Counted from the first letter of the stretch, positions 13,806 to 28,574 are shown. The stretch: 64,000 nt of DNA from Triplophysa rosa (GCF_024868665.1 NC_079900.1:21143509-21207508); one strand, 5' to 3'. Numbers and translations: made by a program. Notes: generated from the letters alone by a model not told the origin.

Positions 13806-14250
13806 GAGGCATGTGCAATACAAGGTAAAGCCAGTTCTATGCAATGGCGAACTAACACAATTTAACAGTTGCACACATTCTTATTTCGAACACTGTACAA
13901 TTAAACATCAATGAACATTTTTATTTTACTGAAACACATAATTCTGACATATTTCACTTGAATTATTCCATATCACATACAACATTATACGTATCTGCTC
14001 GCTATTAACCCCTACTCACATAAACACTGTTTGCTTTCAAGCTCTCAAGACACATCCTGTCAAGTACACAACACTAACTGTTGTATCATTCAATATAACA
14101 GGTACATACATAGTGATTCACCGTGGGTTTGTTTGTGTGCGCATGTGGGTATCTTTGTGACATTTGACTGCATGTAACTGTGACTTATAAATGAAAACCT
14201 ACATTAATTACATTAATTTCATTTCTTTCTGTCTAACACCTGCCCAGATA

Positions 14251-14273
14251 TGTGTGTGTGTGTGTGTGTGTGT
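14251..14273. repeat. (TG)n microsatellite
   Basis: About eleven TG dinucleotides in a row following CCCAGATA. A simple repeat, likely length-polymorphic. Confidence 0.9.
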
Positions 14274-14819
14274 TTGACTGCCTATTGTTCTTCAGTGGAT
14301 TGCCTCCTCCTATGCAGATTACATAGTGATGGGCTCAGCTGCAATGAGACCTTTGTCAATAACACGTACAGGAATTGCATTCTGCTGTTTGTGTGCATGC
14401 ATTACACAATGCAATGTACCGTTATAATGCACATAACAAAATATAATGCATATAAAGATTAGAAGTACTCGTTTGTTTAGAGTAAGACATGTAAAGTGCA
14501 TGTAAATGTGTTATTCTTATTTGCATCAGTGCATGGCAAACGATGAAATACATTATAGCATCAATTTATACATGTGTTTCTTACAATCAAAATGAAATGT
14601 TTCCTACCTTTCAAGACGCAAGAGATGCGCAGACCCCCGCTGTCATGCCGATAAATTACCTGGACATCTTGAGCAATAACTGTATTTGTATCTTGCGTTT
14701 CTGTTATTTTATTACATAAAATGATTGATTTTTAACCGGTCGCACACCATCATCTAACGCATCCGACTGAGCGACCACTGCAGCCCTGTTGTGTTTTGTC
14801 TCTCCGCTGCTGGTGGATG

Positions 14820-15000
14820 TAGGTAATGACAGCGCTGGCCCAGCCCACCGGACTAATCAACCAATCGGAGAACACACTGCGACTGCATGGGCAAGCCCAC
14901 TGGGTCATTCGTCCAATCAGAGTACAGAATAAGACAGCGCTGAACTAATCTATCGCCTCAAACACCAATCGGCGAGCAGTGCGGTGGAGCGCTGGATTCA
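14820..15000. promoter_or_regulatory. Candidate promoter with three evenly spaced CCAAT boxes
   Basis: CCAATCRG-type motifs start at 14861, 14913 and 14965, exactly 52 bases apart. The surrounding 180 bases are richer in GC and CpG than the neighbourhood and also contain AGCGCTG at least twice. CCAAT is the NF-Y site. No TATA box or transcript start is obvious. It could serve sbk1 (minus strand) or an unseen transcript. Confidence 0.45.
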
Positions 15001-17096
15001 GTACATTTTGTCTCCGTACAGATTTCTCACAGCGTGTCTCGAGTTGGCTCCTGTTGGGGAGCACGAGAGAGGTGCAGGACTGACAAATTAAACGATGGAA
15101 AACCGTTGTAGTGTACGGATTTTTTAACATTGTGATTACAGGTCTGAAAACAATGTAAATACGTAAATAAGAAATTAAAACGTTTAAATTCTAAATTAAC
15201 AATTTGTATAAATTAGAAACTGTATAGTGAATATTCATCCTGTTAAACGCAGATAGGTACTATGATGACGCGTGTCTCTATAGTTTACACCATTCGTTTA
15301 ATGGCTATATATTTTTTGCATTCTGTTTTTCCAACAAAGATTATCCTGACTGTTACAGTTTATTATTAAAGTAAAAATAAAACAGTCAATCTGTCTGCTA
15401 ACATGTGGCATTTGCCATATTGAGATTATTATGGATACTCTCTTATCTATATAGTAGGCCTACTTCATTTATGATACTAAAATCCATGATTCCTAAAAAC
15501 GGTAACAAAATATCACACCATTATTTTCACCAAAATGGGCCAATATAAAATTACAAAAATAAAACACACGATGACCTGCACCACCCTGACATTTAGGAAA
15601 AGCGGTCTGTCCTGAGAACTTTCTGGTACCGAAGAACTATCAGAAAATGTGATATTTCTGTTTGGAGCGAAGAATTCACCTAAATAAAAAACAATATCTT
15701 GAAATAGATGTTTGAAGCCAATATACAAAATCCTAACACAAAACATTTGTGTAACTAAAAACATTATAGTTACTGAGATAACTACATACCACATTACCAA
15801 CAACATCTCCTCAACAGCTAGCTCCATGTGTAAACATACGTCTGACCTGTTCCTCTGTTTATTTGATTGATGTAAGTATAGCTTGACACACAAAGATTAT
15901 GTGTCAAGTGTCATCCACTCCACCTTCTTCATACACACTCTGAACTGATAGGCCTATTAAAGCAAATTACGAGTTTTAGATTACTCAATAAAGAAAGCAT
16001 ACGGTTATCAAAGACAAAGCTTTGACATCTGAAATTAAGCACAGTGTTAGTTTTATTGATTTGTATTGCATGGCCATGAAGGAGATTGCTATAATGGCTT
16101 CGACAGAATGATTCTTATTTGTCTTGCAGCACTTAGCTATGTACTTAAATAACAGAAAACAACAAAACCATGACGTTATGGTTTGAAGTATGAAGCATGA
16201 AGTCTAGGACCTTCAATCCAACAATATTTACATGCCATTTATGAGTAGATTTACCTGAAAGAACTGATAAAAAAACAGCACAAAAAACTTAATTTAAGTA
16301 GAAATGAGTGGAAATGTGATCGAGACTTAAAGTGGACTGATGCTTCTAGACATTGCACAGTGCCAACCAATCTGGAACTGGTGATTTTTTTGGTGTTTTG
16401 TGAACAGGCAGATAACAGGGAACAGACTGTGGGAGGTCTGTGGGTGTACTGGCTCACATGAAAGGATGAAGACTGCATGCGTCTCTGTGCACATTCAATC
16501 AATACACACATGTAGCTCACATAATATGATATAGTCCATATTGTAGCATAGCTTTGGCTAAATGATGCAGGACTGAGAATGAACAAAAATCAATTCAACT
16601 TTTCAGAGGGAAAAATAAAAGTACAGTATACTTGAACTGATAGCTTATTTACGTCAAATGCATGACACTGTTGGATTAACTAAACTGTAAATTGAAAAGT
16701 AACTCCACTTCTTCTTCCAGCAGCTTTCACCAACGTATTATAAAATTACTATTTTACCTTAAAGGAGAAAATTATGAAAGCTTTAAACTATGGGTTTGAA
16801 ACCAACCTACAAATCCACAGCTATGCAGTTTCACATTTACTGAAAGTCTTTTTTATTGTAAGTCTGTTATTATAACTAAGCAACCGATGGGTTCTGTCCT
16901 CTGTTTACCCAGATGGTTTTAACAAGCTTTTTCCAGAGACCATGCAGTAGTTTACCATAGAAGAATATTTGTTTCCAATTGTTGGAAATGGCTTTCATTA
17001 CAATTGCATTATCGATGTGGCCTTTTAGACAGCGCAAATAAATTCCTCCAAAAATCTTTTAATGACCTCCCCAAGGCTCACTGCTCAGAACCTTAC

Positions 17097-17235
17097 CTGC
17101 GTAACACCTGTAGCCATGGTGAGTCCGGAGTCACACACCGGCTCGTGCTGTTCGTACAAACAAAACGTGCTTTGGGAGCTCGCTCAACAAATCTCAGGGT
17201 TTCAGAGCGCTCGGATAGAGCGTCAGCCCATTGTC
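17097..17235 (-). other. Candidate first exon (minus strand) with start codon and splice donor
   Basis: On the minus strand a GC-rich block leads to ACTCACCATGG, a strong initiation context (ATG at 17117), then only seven codons (MATGVTQ) before a consensus donor CAG|GTAAGG at 17097/17096. If spliced to the sbk1 acceptor at 9245 the frame continues for two codons and stops (ATT TCT TAA), giving a 9-codon upstream ORF before the kinase start. It could instead be the first exon of another minus-strand gene, but I find no second exon for one. The upstream boundary is approximate. Confidence 0.4.
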
Positions 17236-18809
17236 AGTTTTCCATTGGGAGATTCTGCTTAGAATGATGCAGCTTGTTAAATCACCTGTAAATGGGAACG
17301 TGACATGTCAACGTGCCATGGCTTGAAAAGTCATTGGATTTGCTCTTAAATCAGAGAAGGTCGTCTTGATGGCCTGTAAGTGTGCACTGTGTAGCTGTCA
17401 CGTGGAGAGCGAGGTGAATGCACCATGACAAGATGGCATTGTTTAAAACACTTCAGAATCAATACGGTATTGTGCGTTTCAAAAAGATCCCAGACCGGTC
17501 TTTTATTCTTCATCATCTACAGTACATCTAAACATGCACTTTGAGTTTCCTTAAAGTCACCTTGAAATCAAACCTGACGACTCTTATTTTAACAATGCAA
17601 TATTGAATGTTTTGATAATTATTTATCAGTGCTTATTGTCTGAATACACGATTCTGATTGGCTGGAAGGTGTGCATTAAAATCATTTAATGCACGGGTAG
17701 TTCCAGTCAGTTTGATCAATATTTGAAACTAACTGACAAAAAAAAGTTATTTTCACCCATCTGATCAAAAATGACACTGTAAACATCAATAACAGCTTTA
17801 ATGGCAAATGACCATGGTATAAGCGGGATAATCCACATCTAGCCGTACATTACAGGATTTTAATGCATAAAGTGGAGGCCAAGAACCATGCAACGCAAAG
17901 CCTAATAAAAGGTTTAGCACTTATTTTTCACTATCTTCCAAAGCTCTATAGGAAAAATCCATAGGTTTTTACAAATACGTCATCCCTGCAGCAGTCTGTT
18001 TGGTGAAGAAATTACACACATCACTAAATGTTTAGAAAAGAGTCAGGAACCTTAAAGAGGATCCTTTGACTGTCATTTGAATGAATGATTATTAATGTGC
18101 TCATCGTGCGAGTCACTGGCTTTGACAGCCCATCCCAGAGCATCCCTGTCACACTAGTGTAACTCACTCCCTTCAAGGTGTCAGGACCAATCTCTCAAAA
18201 TCCCTAACAGTTTATGACTGCATTCCTGATCTGTGAGACTTTCCATTGTGGCGTGTTCCAGTTTCACTGATCATCACATCTCTCAATGTCGCTCCCTCGT
18301 GTTCTCATGGTGAATAGATGCTTATAAAAAGCCGCACTGTGGGTTTCTCACTGCTGTTGTTTCCTGCCAGTGATAGATCTGATGAAGATAAATAATGTTA
18401 CATAATTGTGCTTGGCAAATAAGCGTTCGCATTGTAGAGGGACACCCTGGGAGGGATTCAGACGGCCAGTATCTCGACTGTTATTTTGGGAGCTGTGATG
18501 CTGGCAGTCTGTTATTTGGCGCCCAGCAACAATGGAATCCAACACAGTAAGACGCTGTCTCCTCTCAGGCCCATGGGTTGAGAAACAGTCCCCAGATAAC
18601 ATCTATTCCCAACGGGATCAACCTTCACAACTTAACAGCCAAAGAACAATCAACATTCACAGTAGTGGAGCTACTTCCACTGAAAACAAAAGCCTGATAA
18701 TAGCTTTGGGTAATAGTGACACCCCACCCATACAGAGCACAGGGGTCATGGCTGGGAAACGGTGCCATTTGTGCCTGAAAATCTGGATTTTTTTCATGTG
18801 ACACTTTAA

Positions 18810-19208
18810 AGTGATACTTCACCCAAAAATGAAAATTCTGTCATCATTTACTCTCCTTCGAGTTGTTCCAAATCTGTATGAATTTCTTTGTTCTGATGAA
18901 CACAGAGAAAGATATTTGGAAGAATGCTTATAATCAAACAGATCTCAACCCCCATTGAGACCCATAGTAGGAAAAATTACTTCATCTTTTTTTTGTTCTG
19001 TTGAACACAAAAGAAGACATTTTGAAGAATGTAGGACAGCGAACAGTTCTGGGGCACTTTTGACTACCATTGTTTTTTTCCTACTATGGGAGTCAATGGG
19101 GGGCAAAATCTGTCTGGTTATAAGCATTCTTCCAAATATCTTTCTCTGTGTTCAGTAGAACAAAGAAATTTATACAGATTTAGAACAACTCGAGGGTGAA
19201 GTATCCCT
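18810..19208. mobile_element. TTAA-flanked foldback MITE
   Basis: Starts AGTGATACTTCACCC and ends GGGTGAAGTATCCCT, with TTAA at 18806-18809 and 19209-19212. The inverted similarity extends inward over much of the element (GAACACAGAGAAAGATATTTG against CAAATATCTTTCTCTGTGTTC), so the transcript would fold into a long hairpin. Related copies lie at 45836-46060, 57436-57752 and 59625-60624. Confidence 0.75.
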
Positions 19209-19339
19209 TTAAGGGATCCCACCTTAAACCTAGAAAGTAGTAATCAACAGCCCTTATGGAAATGAACTATGACTTAACCATGTTGGTTTAATTTCTAGTA
19301 AAGCCGTAGTAGCCATACATTTATCATGGTCTTACTATA

Positions 19340-20130
19340 GTTACCATATAGTACGGTGACTTCCCTGACCTTGGCGCACTTACTTCATATCTTACTTCAG
19401 TTGTTAAAGATCTTGGTTTCCACCTTGATAACAGTCTCAAACTAGGAAAGCAAATGAATACAATAGTCAGTACCAGCTTAGCCAAAGTCAACCCTTTCTT
19501 GAGCAGGGGAAGTTTGGAAACCGTTATTCACGCTTTTATTTCTACACGACTCGACTATTGTAACTCCTTGTATGCGGGGTTACCTCTTTCCTCCATCTCC
19601 CGCCTTCAAATGGTACAAAATGCTGCTGCCCGCCTACTCACGGGTAGCCGCAATCGAGAGCATATAGTATCACACCAATTTTACGCTCATTGCACTGGCT
19701 CCCAGTGCGTTACAGAATAAATTACAAAATCCTGTTCTTTGTCTATAAAGCTCTTAACAACTTAGCTCCCAGGTATTTCTCCGATTTACTCACCACCTAC
19801 AATCCGGATAGGTCACTTAGATCCAAGATGGACTGCTTCTGCGAATACCACAATCTCGCCTGAAACGTAGGGAAGACAGAGCCTTCGCAGTAGCTGGTCC
19901 TAAGCTGTGGAACAGCCTGCCATTACCCGTAAGGACTGCCCTAGGCCCTAGCCCAATTCAAATCCAAGTTAAAAACGCATTTCTTTTCTTGTGCTTTTAA
20001 TTCTTTGTAATGTACATGTGTTTTATGTGTTTTATTTTTTAATTTTTCTTCTTTCTACTCTTGTACAGCACTTCGGTCAACCAAGGTTGAACTGAAATGT
20101 GCTATAGAAATAAAGTGAAATTGAATTGAA
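19340..20130 (+). mobile_element. L2-like LINE 3' end (reverse transcriptase C-terminus)
   Basis: The open frame at 19454-19720 carries the hallmark RLDYCNSLY and LQMVQNAAARLLTG segments of the C-terminal part of L2/CR1-type reverse transcriptases. The match continues out of frame (HCTGSQ, then a RINYKILFFVYKALN-like segment), so it is frameshifted. The end, GTGCTATAGAAATAAAGTGAA, resembles L2 3' tails. It is a 5'-truncated dead copy. Confidence 0.75.
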
Positions 20131-20341
20131 TATAATATATATTTTAATCAGGATAATTGTCATTAAACTATGGTAAAACAGATGAAAGAAACGTTTTTAC
20201 TGTAGTACAACAAATCTTCATAAAGGAATATCTCCAATATTCAAATAGGGATTTTTTTGTATAATTGTTGATGGCTAAATACAACAAATTTGGACTTCAT
20301 TATACTTGAATAAATAATACAGTTGATGTAAACCACACAAC

Positions 20342-20770
20342 ATATGTGACCCTGGACGACAAAACCTTAAGGGTCAATTTTTCGAAATTGAGGTTTTTAC
20401 ATCATCTGAAAGCTGAAGAAATAAGCTTTCTATTGATATATGGTTTGTTAGGATAGGACACTATTTGGCGGAACAACAACTATTTACAAAGCTGGAATCT
20501 GAGGGTGCAAAAAAATCTAAATATTGAGAAAATAGCCTTTGAAGTTGTTAATCTGAGGCACTGTAGCAGACCATCCACTCACAAAAATAAAGTTTTTATA
20601 CATATACAGTAGGAAATTTATAAAATATCTTCATGGAACATGGTCTTTACTTAATATCCTAATGATTTTTGGCAAAAAGAAAAATCGTTAATTTTTACCC
20701 ATACCATGTATTTTTGCCGATTACTAAAAATGTTCCTGTGCTACTTGTTTTGTTGTCCAGGGTCACATAT
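20342..20770. mobile_element. MITE with ~23-bp terminal inverted repeats
   Basis: Left end ATGTGACCCTGGACGACAAA, right end TTTGTTGTCCAGGGTCACAT, inverted complements with one mismatch. No coding capacity. It is a very common type of non-autonomous DNA transposon in zebrafish-like genomes. Confidence 0.75.
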
Positions 20771-21282
20771 ATAAAAAATGACCAATTTCTCCTTCAAAAC
20801 ATGTTTTGTGCCAACTGTCTTATTCAAAATGTTTTATGGATTGAAGATAAATGTGAAAATAAGTAATACCAGCCTTAGCTAGCACGTAGCATTGCACTGC
20901 ACCACATTATTTACAGTCAGTATTGTTGTGCTTTGTGCCAAGATCAATAATGTTTCTGTAACAAAATTTATCACTATGATTTCTTTCCATAAGAAAGCTG
21001 AACAGTATTGATCTTGACAAGAGCATTATAAGGGTAAACTTTATGAAATATTGACATTGACTGTAAGAAAAATCTATTTTGTTTCAACCAAAGTTTTTGA
21101 AAAAAAGTTCAGTTTTATTGTGTCACAGAACAATGGGATTGAACAAAAACAACTAGAAACAATGACCAAAGCCTATATTTAATGTTAACAATAGTGCACA
21201 TCAAGTCCTGTACTAGGCTGGCTCGACTGTTGGGGGGGAGAGATGGGTGGTGGGGGGGTTCAATTACATATTCTGGTAGTGT

Positions 21283-21780
21283 CATGATTCTCGGGTGAGG
21301 TGAGACAAGGAGAGAGGACCCAAACGCAGACAGCGGGTAAGGGGTTAAACAAGACTTTTAATAAATAATAAAACACACAAAACAAAAACCCACGAGGGAG
21401 TAAAACAACAGTATAATAAGAACAAAGACTAACTACACTAAACAAGACTAAAATAACATCTACAACATATTACACAAGACTAAGCTACATTTAACAGGAC
21501 AAGACCTCACCCACACGAAACACGACAGTGTACAATGATCCGACACAAGACAGAGAACACAGTGGCATTAAATAAGGGGACAAATCAAAGGGGAACAGGT
21601 GTGGGGCATGAACTAATTAACAACCAATAACGAGGGATACAAAAGGGCGGGAACACAGACAAGGACCAGAGAGAGTATCGAAGGCCGAAAGGGTCAAAAT
21701 GACTCTCTCCACACATAACAAGGGATCCTGCCGTGATTCTGCCACAAGATCAAGAAAGACATGACAAGATGAGGCAGAAT
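21283..21780. repeat. LTR-like or terminal-repeat element, probably minus orientation
   Basis: Begins TGTCATGATTCTCGGG and ends AGGCAGAATCACGTCA. Read on the minus strand it contains TTATTAAAAGTCTTG, like an LTR polyadenylation region. The block at 27668-28070 has similar organisation (TGTCACGATCG…, ACTTTATTTAACC, CCCACGATGGGGTAAAAC). A solo LTR is the best reading; a DNA-type element is the alternative. Confidence 0.4.
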
Positions 21781-24581
21781 CACGTCAGGTAGGGCAGATA
21801 TATAATAAAAGTTCATTCCATGTGTAATTTTGACATTTGTTTGCGATTAAATTGACAGATCATTTTTTAATAGATTATACAAATAAGTATTTAGCAAGTT
21901 TATTTCCTAAAATTAAAACTTTGAAAACTTTCCTGTCCATTGAAATCAAATAAAATATTGATCAAAAAATTATTGGAAAAACTTCACTAAAGGAAAAGTT
22001 GAAATGTTGACTGAAGTGAGTTTAAAGCACTTAAATTATAATAATAAACAAAACCAATAAATCATAAAATGACAAAAGCATGGACCAAAATTGCTAAAAC
22101 TTTAACTAAAAATAACACAAAAAATAAAAGCTAATTTAAAATATTAATAAAACTAAATAAAACTAAAATCACAACTATAATAACTCTGGTATTTAGTAAG
22201 TATTTAATAATAAGTATTTCATTTCTAATTATTTTAATTGTCAGATGGATATATTGGGGGCCAAATCTGGGGGGGAATGCCCTCATAGACCCAGCCCTGG
22301 TACACATTGATGCAGCTCTAAAAAAAACTACAACACTACTGTATATTTACAATATATTTGTCAAACCGATTTTCATTAGATCAGTATGCCGATACACAAT
22401 CTAATTTCCCAAGAACAGAGCTCTTTCATGTCACTGAATGGGATGATCAAATCTATGGCATACAGTGTATGAACTGCAATAATAAGACAGCACAGACAAA
22501 GGCACCTGAAGGCAGTTCTGTCACATGTGAGGCGAGGAGGTTACTCTTGAAAATGAAATCTGGCAGCACTTCAATCTACAGCTTCTTCCTTGTGCCGAAT
22601 CCACGGACAGCACAGGAGGGATGGAACTGTGGGAGGAGCCATCCTCCAATGCATTTTTCTTTAGTCAAGTGTGTGAGATTTATCCTCACGTGTCGAGCCA
22701 AACACACTTTCTGGCACGTGAGAGGAAGGAAAGACGTGCTGCTAGTAACCTATTAAATTCAATACCTTCACTCTGAGGGCACCACTAGTTTGAGAGATCA
22801 TTAAAACAGTATCTGGCTGTCATTCAAAGCACATTTCTTTAAACCATAAGCACAGGGTGCGGGTCGACATCACAAAATTTGCAAAAAGCAGATTTGTAAA
22901 ATATTTTCTGGATGTCTTAGAAATGTATTTGGAATACAACAGTATGAGCTTTTTGTGTAGGAATGATTGAGTGTCCCGGTCTGGAAGGAATTCAGCAAGT
23001 TTGGCATCTCAAAAGTTCTCTCAATGTTTCAGAAAATCTCTGAATTTTTCAGTTAATGAAGAGAGAAATGAGTGCAGTAGAAAGGATGCTCAGCTCACGG
23101 TGACATGAAGGTAGAGACAACAGGCCGATGGGTTAGTGACAGCAGAACAACATTAGAATGAGTATTTGCAGTTGCCGTTTGAATTAATATAGATGGATCA
23201 CAAGTCCAGTTCTTCATATAGCTGACCTTTTTTATAGTATTTTAAAGTTGGCTGCATATTTGAGGTGTCAGGACAAAAGAAGGGAAAAATATGAATTGCA
23301 TTAAACAGAATTACTGCTTTGTCACCACATATTTTCACAGCAGACAGCAAGTGTTTCCTGTTGATATTTTCATTCGTCCACGACAGAGAAAAGGTTATTA
23401 AAATGTTATTTCTTGTGACATGTTTTGGAAGAAAGTCTTTCTGCAGTTTCTGCCAAATGTCTAAAATTAGGTACAGTATAAGCAGCTGTCCAAATTGTCC
23501 CATTTTCTTATAGAGAATCAACATTTGACATATCAGCAGAACATTCCTGTATCCTGTTGTTCATTGAAATGCATTTATTGATATTTAACTGTATACAGAA
23601 AGAAAACACATTTACAGTATGTGCAGCATTAATATCTCTTAGAATGCAACAAAGTGTTTATTGATAAATGTCAATTAGTCAAGAACATGTCCGGGGCAAA
23701 AAAAACCCATTAAATGACAAATTATATTTTGTCTGGAAAATGTCCTGTTCTCATGCCTCATTAATTATGAATATTACAATTCAATAATAAAAATCATCTT
23801 CAAATACTAAAAAAGGCAAATCTGAGAATGATCATTTGCTGTAGGATAATTACTGTTCAAAACATATAAAAATGGGAAGAAAACATATTGGATTGAACTT
23901 GAAAATGTATTATTCATAAATATTAATCAATAATTTTCTGTTGAATTTGGGGTGATATGAGACCCAGTCAAGTTTACAGGATATTCACCTTTATGGAAAA
24001 ATAGTAACAAACTATCAACCATATGATGTAGAAGCCTTGTTTCTAATGATGTTTTATGTTATTTCATATCAAATATGAAAAAAAAACATGATCATTATCG
24101 TGAATTTATTTGGCCACGATAACTATGTGGTGAAAATGTGATATTTTGACAGCCCTGGTGTGAACGACTATTAAAATGGGAGAGAGGAGAGTGACTGATG
24201 TCTTGACACTTTGTTGTGTTGCCCAGTGTTAGCACTTTTTCCACATATAATGAAGCTTTTATCCTAAAAATGTCTACTTTTTTTGGTGTGAATAATGAAA
24301 AGAAATGAAGTAGAAAATAATATTTTTGCAGATGGTGCAAAGAGCACATTTAATGTCTCTCGCCTCAGAACTCATGTCTGTGATACATGTCGGGATCACA
24401 GTATTTTGTGACGACCACACGGTTGGCAAACTGGAGTCCTTGTCAGTGCCTTCATGGCCTTCTGGAATTCTGCAGCAGACACGTACTTCACGAAAATCTG
24501 CAACAGAGAGAAACTACAGATTAAAAAAGGATATATGGTCGGCTTGAAACCAACTAGACAGCAGTTTATAAGATGTGTTTA

Positions 24582-24954
<373 letters not shown>

Positions 24955-25055
24955 CTAAACAGAGAAGAAGCACTGCACCTGATATCTTAAAACATCTGAA
25001 GTTATGTAACTATGCCATTATGGCAAGACCATTAGTGACAAGGACTGTTGTTTCA

Positions 25056-25187
<132 letters not shown>

Positions 25188-25423
25188 CTAAATGCAACAG
25201 CACAGTGAATATCTAAAAACTATTTCATAAAACATCCAGTTTTCAATAGATTCTCATTTCTGCAATACTTATTACAATTAATATTACAAATTAAGAATAT
25301 TATCCTTTATGATTTCGACTCAGTTAATGTTGTGTGATGTTATTCGTGCATTACCTAAAAATGATAAATGTATGGGTTATAAGATGTTGGGTTCCTCTGA
25401 TATTTGAATACTGACCTGGGGTG

Positions 25424-26060
25424 CGTTTACCAAAAGCATCGTTAGCCAACTATGGTCGCAAGTTCCGTCGTTTCAACATAGTTCAACGATTTAAGTGTTT
25501 CCCAAAACCATCATTCCAACGATCAATCACAAGCAGCATCGCAAAGTTGCGTGGTTGGAACTACAGGTCCAGAGCTGTGGTTAGAAGCATCGTTCCTTAT
25601 TATTATGACATGTAGACTAAAGCTCAGTTTATACTCGTGCGTAGGACCTACACCGTAGCCTACGCAGAGTCGCGTACCCTGCGCCGTAGCCTGACGCGCA
25701 CCTCTCCAAAAATGTAACAACGCGTCAACTCAAGGTGGTCTACGTGGACCGCAAGCGCTGTGATTGGTCTGTTTGAACCCCTCCCTCAGGTAAAAAAACT
25801 CTGCGATAGCGTCATGTTTACTTAAATGCATTTCCGAATGAATTATTTAAGTAAATAGTTTGTTCTTCTGTATTTAACATCTCACGCTGCAACAAAAGTG
25901 ACTGTTTACTTGCCGCTATCACTGCTAATGCTTCTCAAACGAGCTGCTTCTATTCGGCTCTTGTCTTGGTTACACAAGCAACACGTGCGTGGACATTGGC
26001 ACCTAGTGGTCATGGCCTGTTGACGCGGACAACGACGCAGAAGTATAAATTAAAACCGAC
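25424..26060. repeat. Two adjacent DNA-transposon repeats where u2af2 exon 7 is missing
   Basis: 25424-25615 is a GC-richer block (AAAAGCATCGTTAGCCAACT) common in fish. 25621-26060 starts CAGTTTATACTCGTGCGTAG and ends with the complement-like CGCAGAAGTATAAATT, probably a PIF/Harbinger- or hAT-type MITE. Between u2af2 exon 6 (26322) and exon 8 (25187) I find no sequence encoding the middle of RRM2. Confidence 0.45.
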
Positions 26061-26258
26061 ACATAGTCTACGGCGTAGGTCCAACGCACTGCAACAAAAC
26101 CGCTGCATCTCGCTTATGAAATATGATGTATATAGTCAGTATGGATTAAATCTTCAGCAAATGTAAAACTGTGATATTGATCTTGTAATTATTGGACCTA
26201 TGGTATGTTTATTAAGTATATACTGTATATTAATGTTTCATGTACTAGTGTAGTTTCA

Positions 26259-26417
<159 letters not shown>

Positions 26418-26510
26418 TTACACAAGCTCACACTCACATGCTATCAAATATAATAAACACAAACACAAAAGAAGATATTTTGAAATTTCAAAAGGGGTCA
26501 CTGTTGTTTA

Positions 26511-26798
<288 letters not shown>

Positions 26799-27273
26799 TC
26801 AATGCAAATATGAGATAATTTAATACATTGAAATTCCATTTCTATGAAAGGATTTACAGGGACAAAAATGGATACTTGGAGACAGAAATTTTAACTTCTG
26901 GGTTTTTCAGTTGCATACAGACATATGTAATTGTTGGTTGACGTAATGGTTGGTTGATGGTGGTATATGTCCCACCTCTCCTGCACTGTGATTGGATGGC
27001 TTAGTAAAAGATAACAAAGTTCCAAAGTTGAACATTTTTCAGCTCTTGGTGACCGGACAAAAACATCTTTGTTCGAAAGTATGTGTGTTTTTGGTGAATT
27101 AAACCCCTTTGCATTTCTACGGCAATGCTCTACCAATAAACTAAAGGAACACAATTGGTGTTTTCCTTTAAAGCTTTTAATTTTTTTCAATTACACTTTG
27201 TAGCAAAATTCTGTTTATTTAACACAATAATGCACTGGCTTTGAAATTTTTGAATGACAATATGATCGCAGGG

Positions 27274-27653
27274 TAGTGATGTGACATTTGAACCGAGGCT
27301 TCGGAGCTTGTGTCGAGCAAAAATGGGCATGCCAGATGAAGCCTCGATTCGAAGCTTGTGTTGTTAAAGGAGAAATCACGGGACCATCATGACAAACGAA
27401 GCTTCACTTTCTGCTCAGTCAAGTGCGCTTTTCGCTTTGCGTGTCAGAACGTTCGAAGCCCAGAGCTTTTTTTAATTAATCTAAATTTCATCTGCTGGTT
27501 GCTTCATCTGACGGAGATTCTTACAGAAGCGTCTGCTATATGTTTTATTAACCAACAGATGGCACTGTTTTCGACACTCTCGAAGCTTTGAATCTTATCT
27601 CGAAACAGGGGAAAAGTCCGGTGCTTCATTTGAGGCTTCATTTCCCATCATTA
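27274..27653. mobile_element. hAT-type MITE with 8-bp target-site duplication
   Basis: Ends are TAGTGATGTGACATTTGAA and TTCATTTCCCATCATTA. Flanking octamers TCGCAGGG (27266-27273) and TCGCAGGA (27654-27661) match at 7 of 8 bases, the duplication length of hAT elements. It lies where u2af2 exon 4 (most of RRM1) would be expected. No intact coding frame. Confidence 0.65.
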
Positions 27654-27667
27654 TCGCAGGATCTATT

Positions 27668-28131
<464 letters not shown>

Positions 28132-28574
28132 TCAATATTTGACACCTTTTTCTTTCTTGATCGGCGTGGAGAATAGCTGAGAAAATAAATAAAAACGAGA
28201 ACATGACGAAAGTGCCAACAATGTTATTAAAAGATCAGTGTAGTAGACATGTGCTTCACATTTTAAAGTTGAACAGGAAGCACACATCAGTCACCTGTGT
28301 TTTTAATGATCTCTAGAGCCACTCCTGCGATGGTCTCAACTATGGCTGCGCTTGCCTCGGCTGCGACTGCTTCTGTCTCTGCTCCAGCTGCGGCATTTCT
28401 TCTTGTGATTCTTTCTTCTTACAGCGCTTTCATTCTCTCTGCAGGACCGATATTGAAGAGAATTTTACTTAACACTATATATCATTCTTTTAATGCAGAT
28501 GCCACAGTAAGTGTTCTAGGTGGTTGCAGTTGTAGTGACTGCTGTGACATTCTGGTCTGTAAATACAGTATTTC

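Larger units (their letters stand above)
9246..17096. other. Gene-free stretch upstream of sbk1 coding exons
   Basis: No coding exon recognised on either strand. It holds a TTAA-flanked MITE (11209-11769), a GC-richer repeat-like block near 11960-12270, an array of overlapping octamers (13780-13805), a TG microsatellite (14251-14273) and a CCAAT-box cluster (14861-14969). If the exon at 17.1 kb belongs to sbk1, this is its first intron. Open frames of 60-150 codons occur but show no domains. Confidence 0.5.
17236..24364. other. Intergenic stretch, repeats only
   Basis: No gene recognised on either strand. Contents that can be named are a foldback element (18810-19208), a LINE 3' fragment (19340-20130), a long-TIR MITE (20342-20770) and an LTR-like repeat (21283-21780), all listed separately. 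The 132-codon open frame near 22.4 kb shows no domain and ordinary non-coding composition. The rest is AT-rich unassigned DNA. Confidence 0.5.

Noticed and set aside
15513..15893. A 126-codon minus-strand hydrophobic frame
   Set aside because: AT-rich sequence readily gives Ile/Phe/Val-rich frames; no start context, no family features and no neighbouring exons.
22358..22756. A 132-codon plus-strand open frame
   Set aside because: No ATG-driven conserved domain, no splice or promoter context, mixed composition. Treated as chance.
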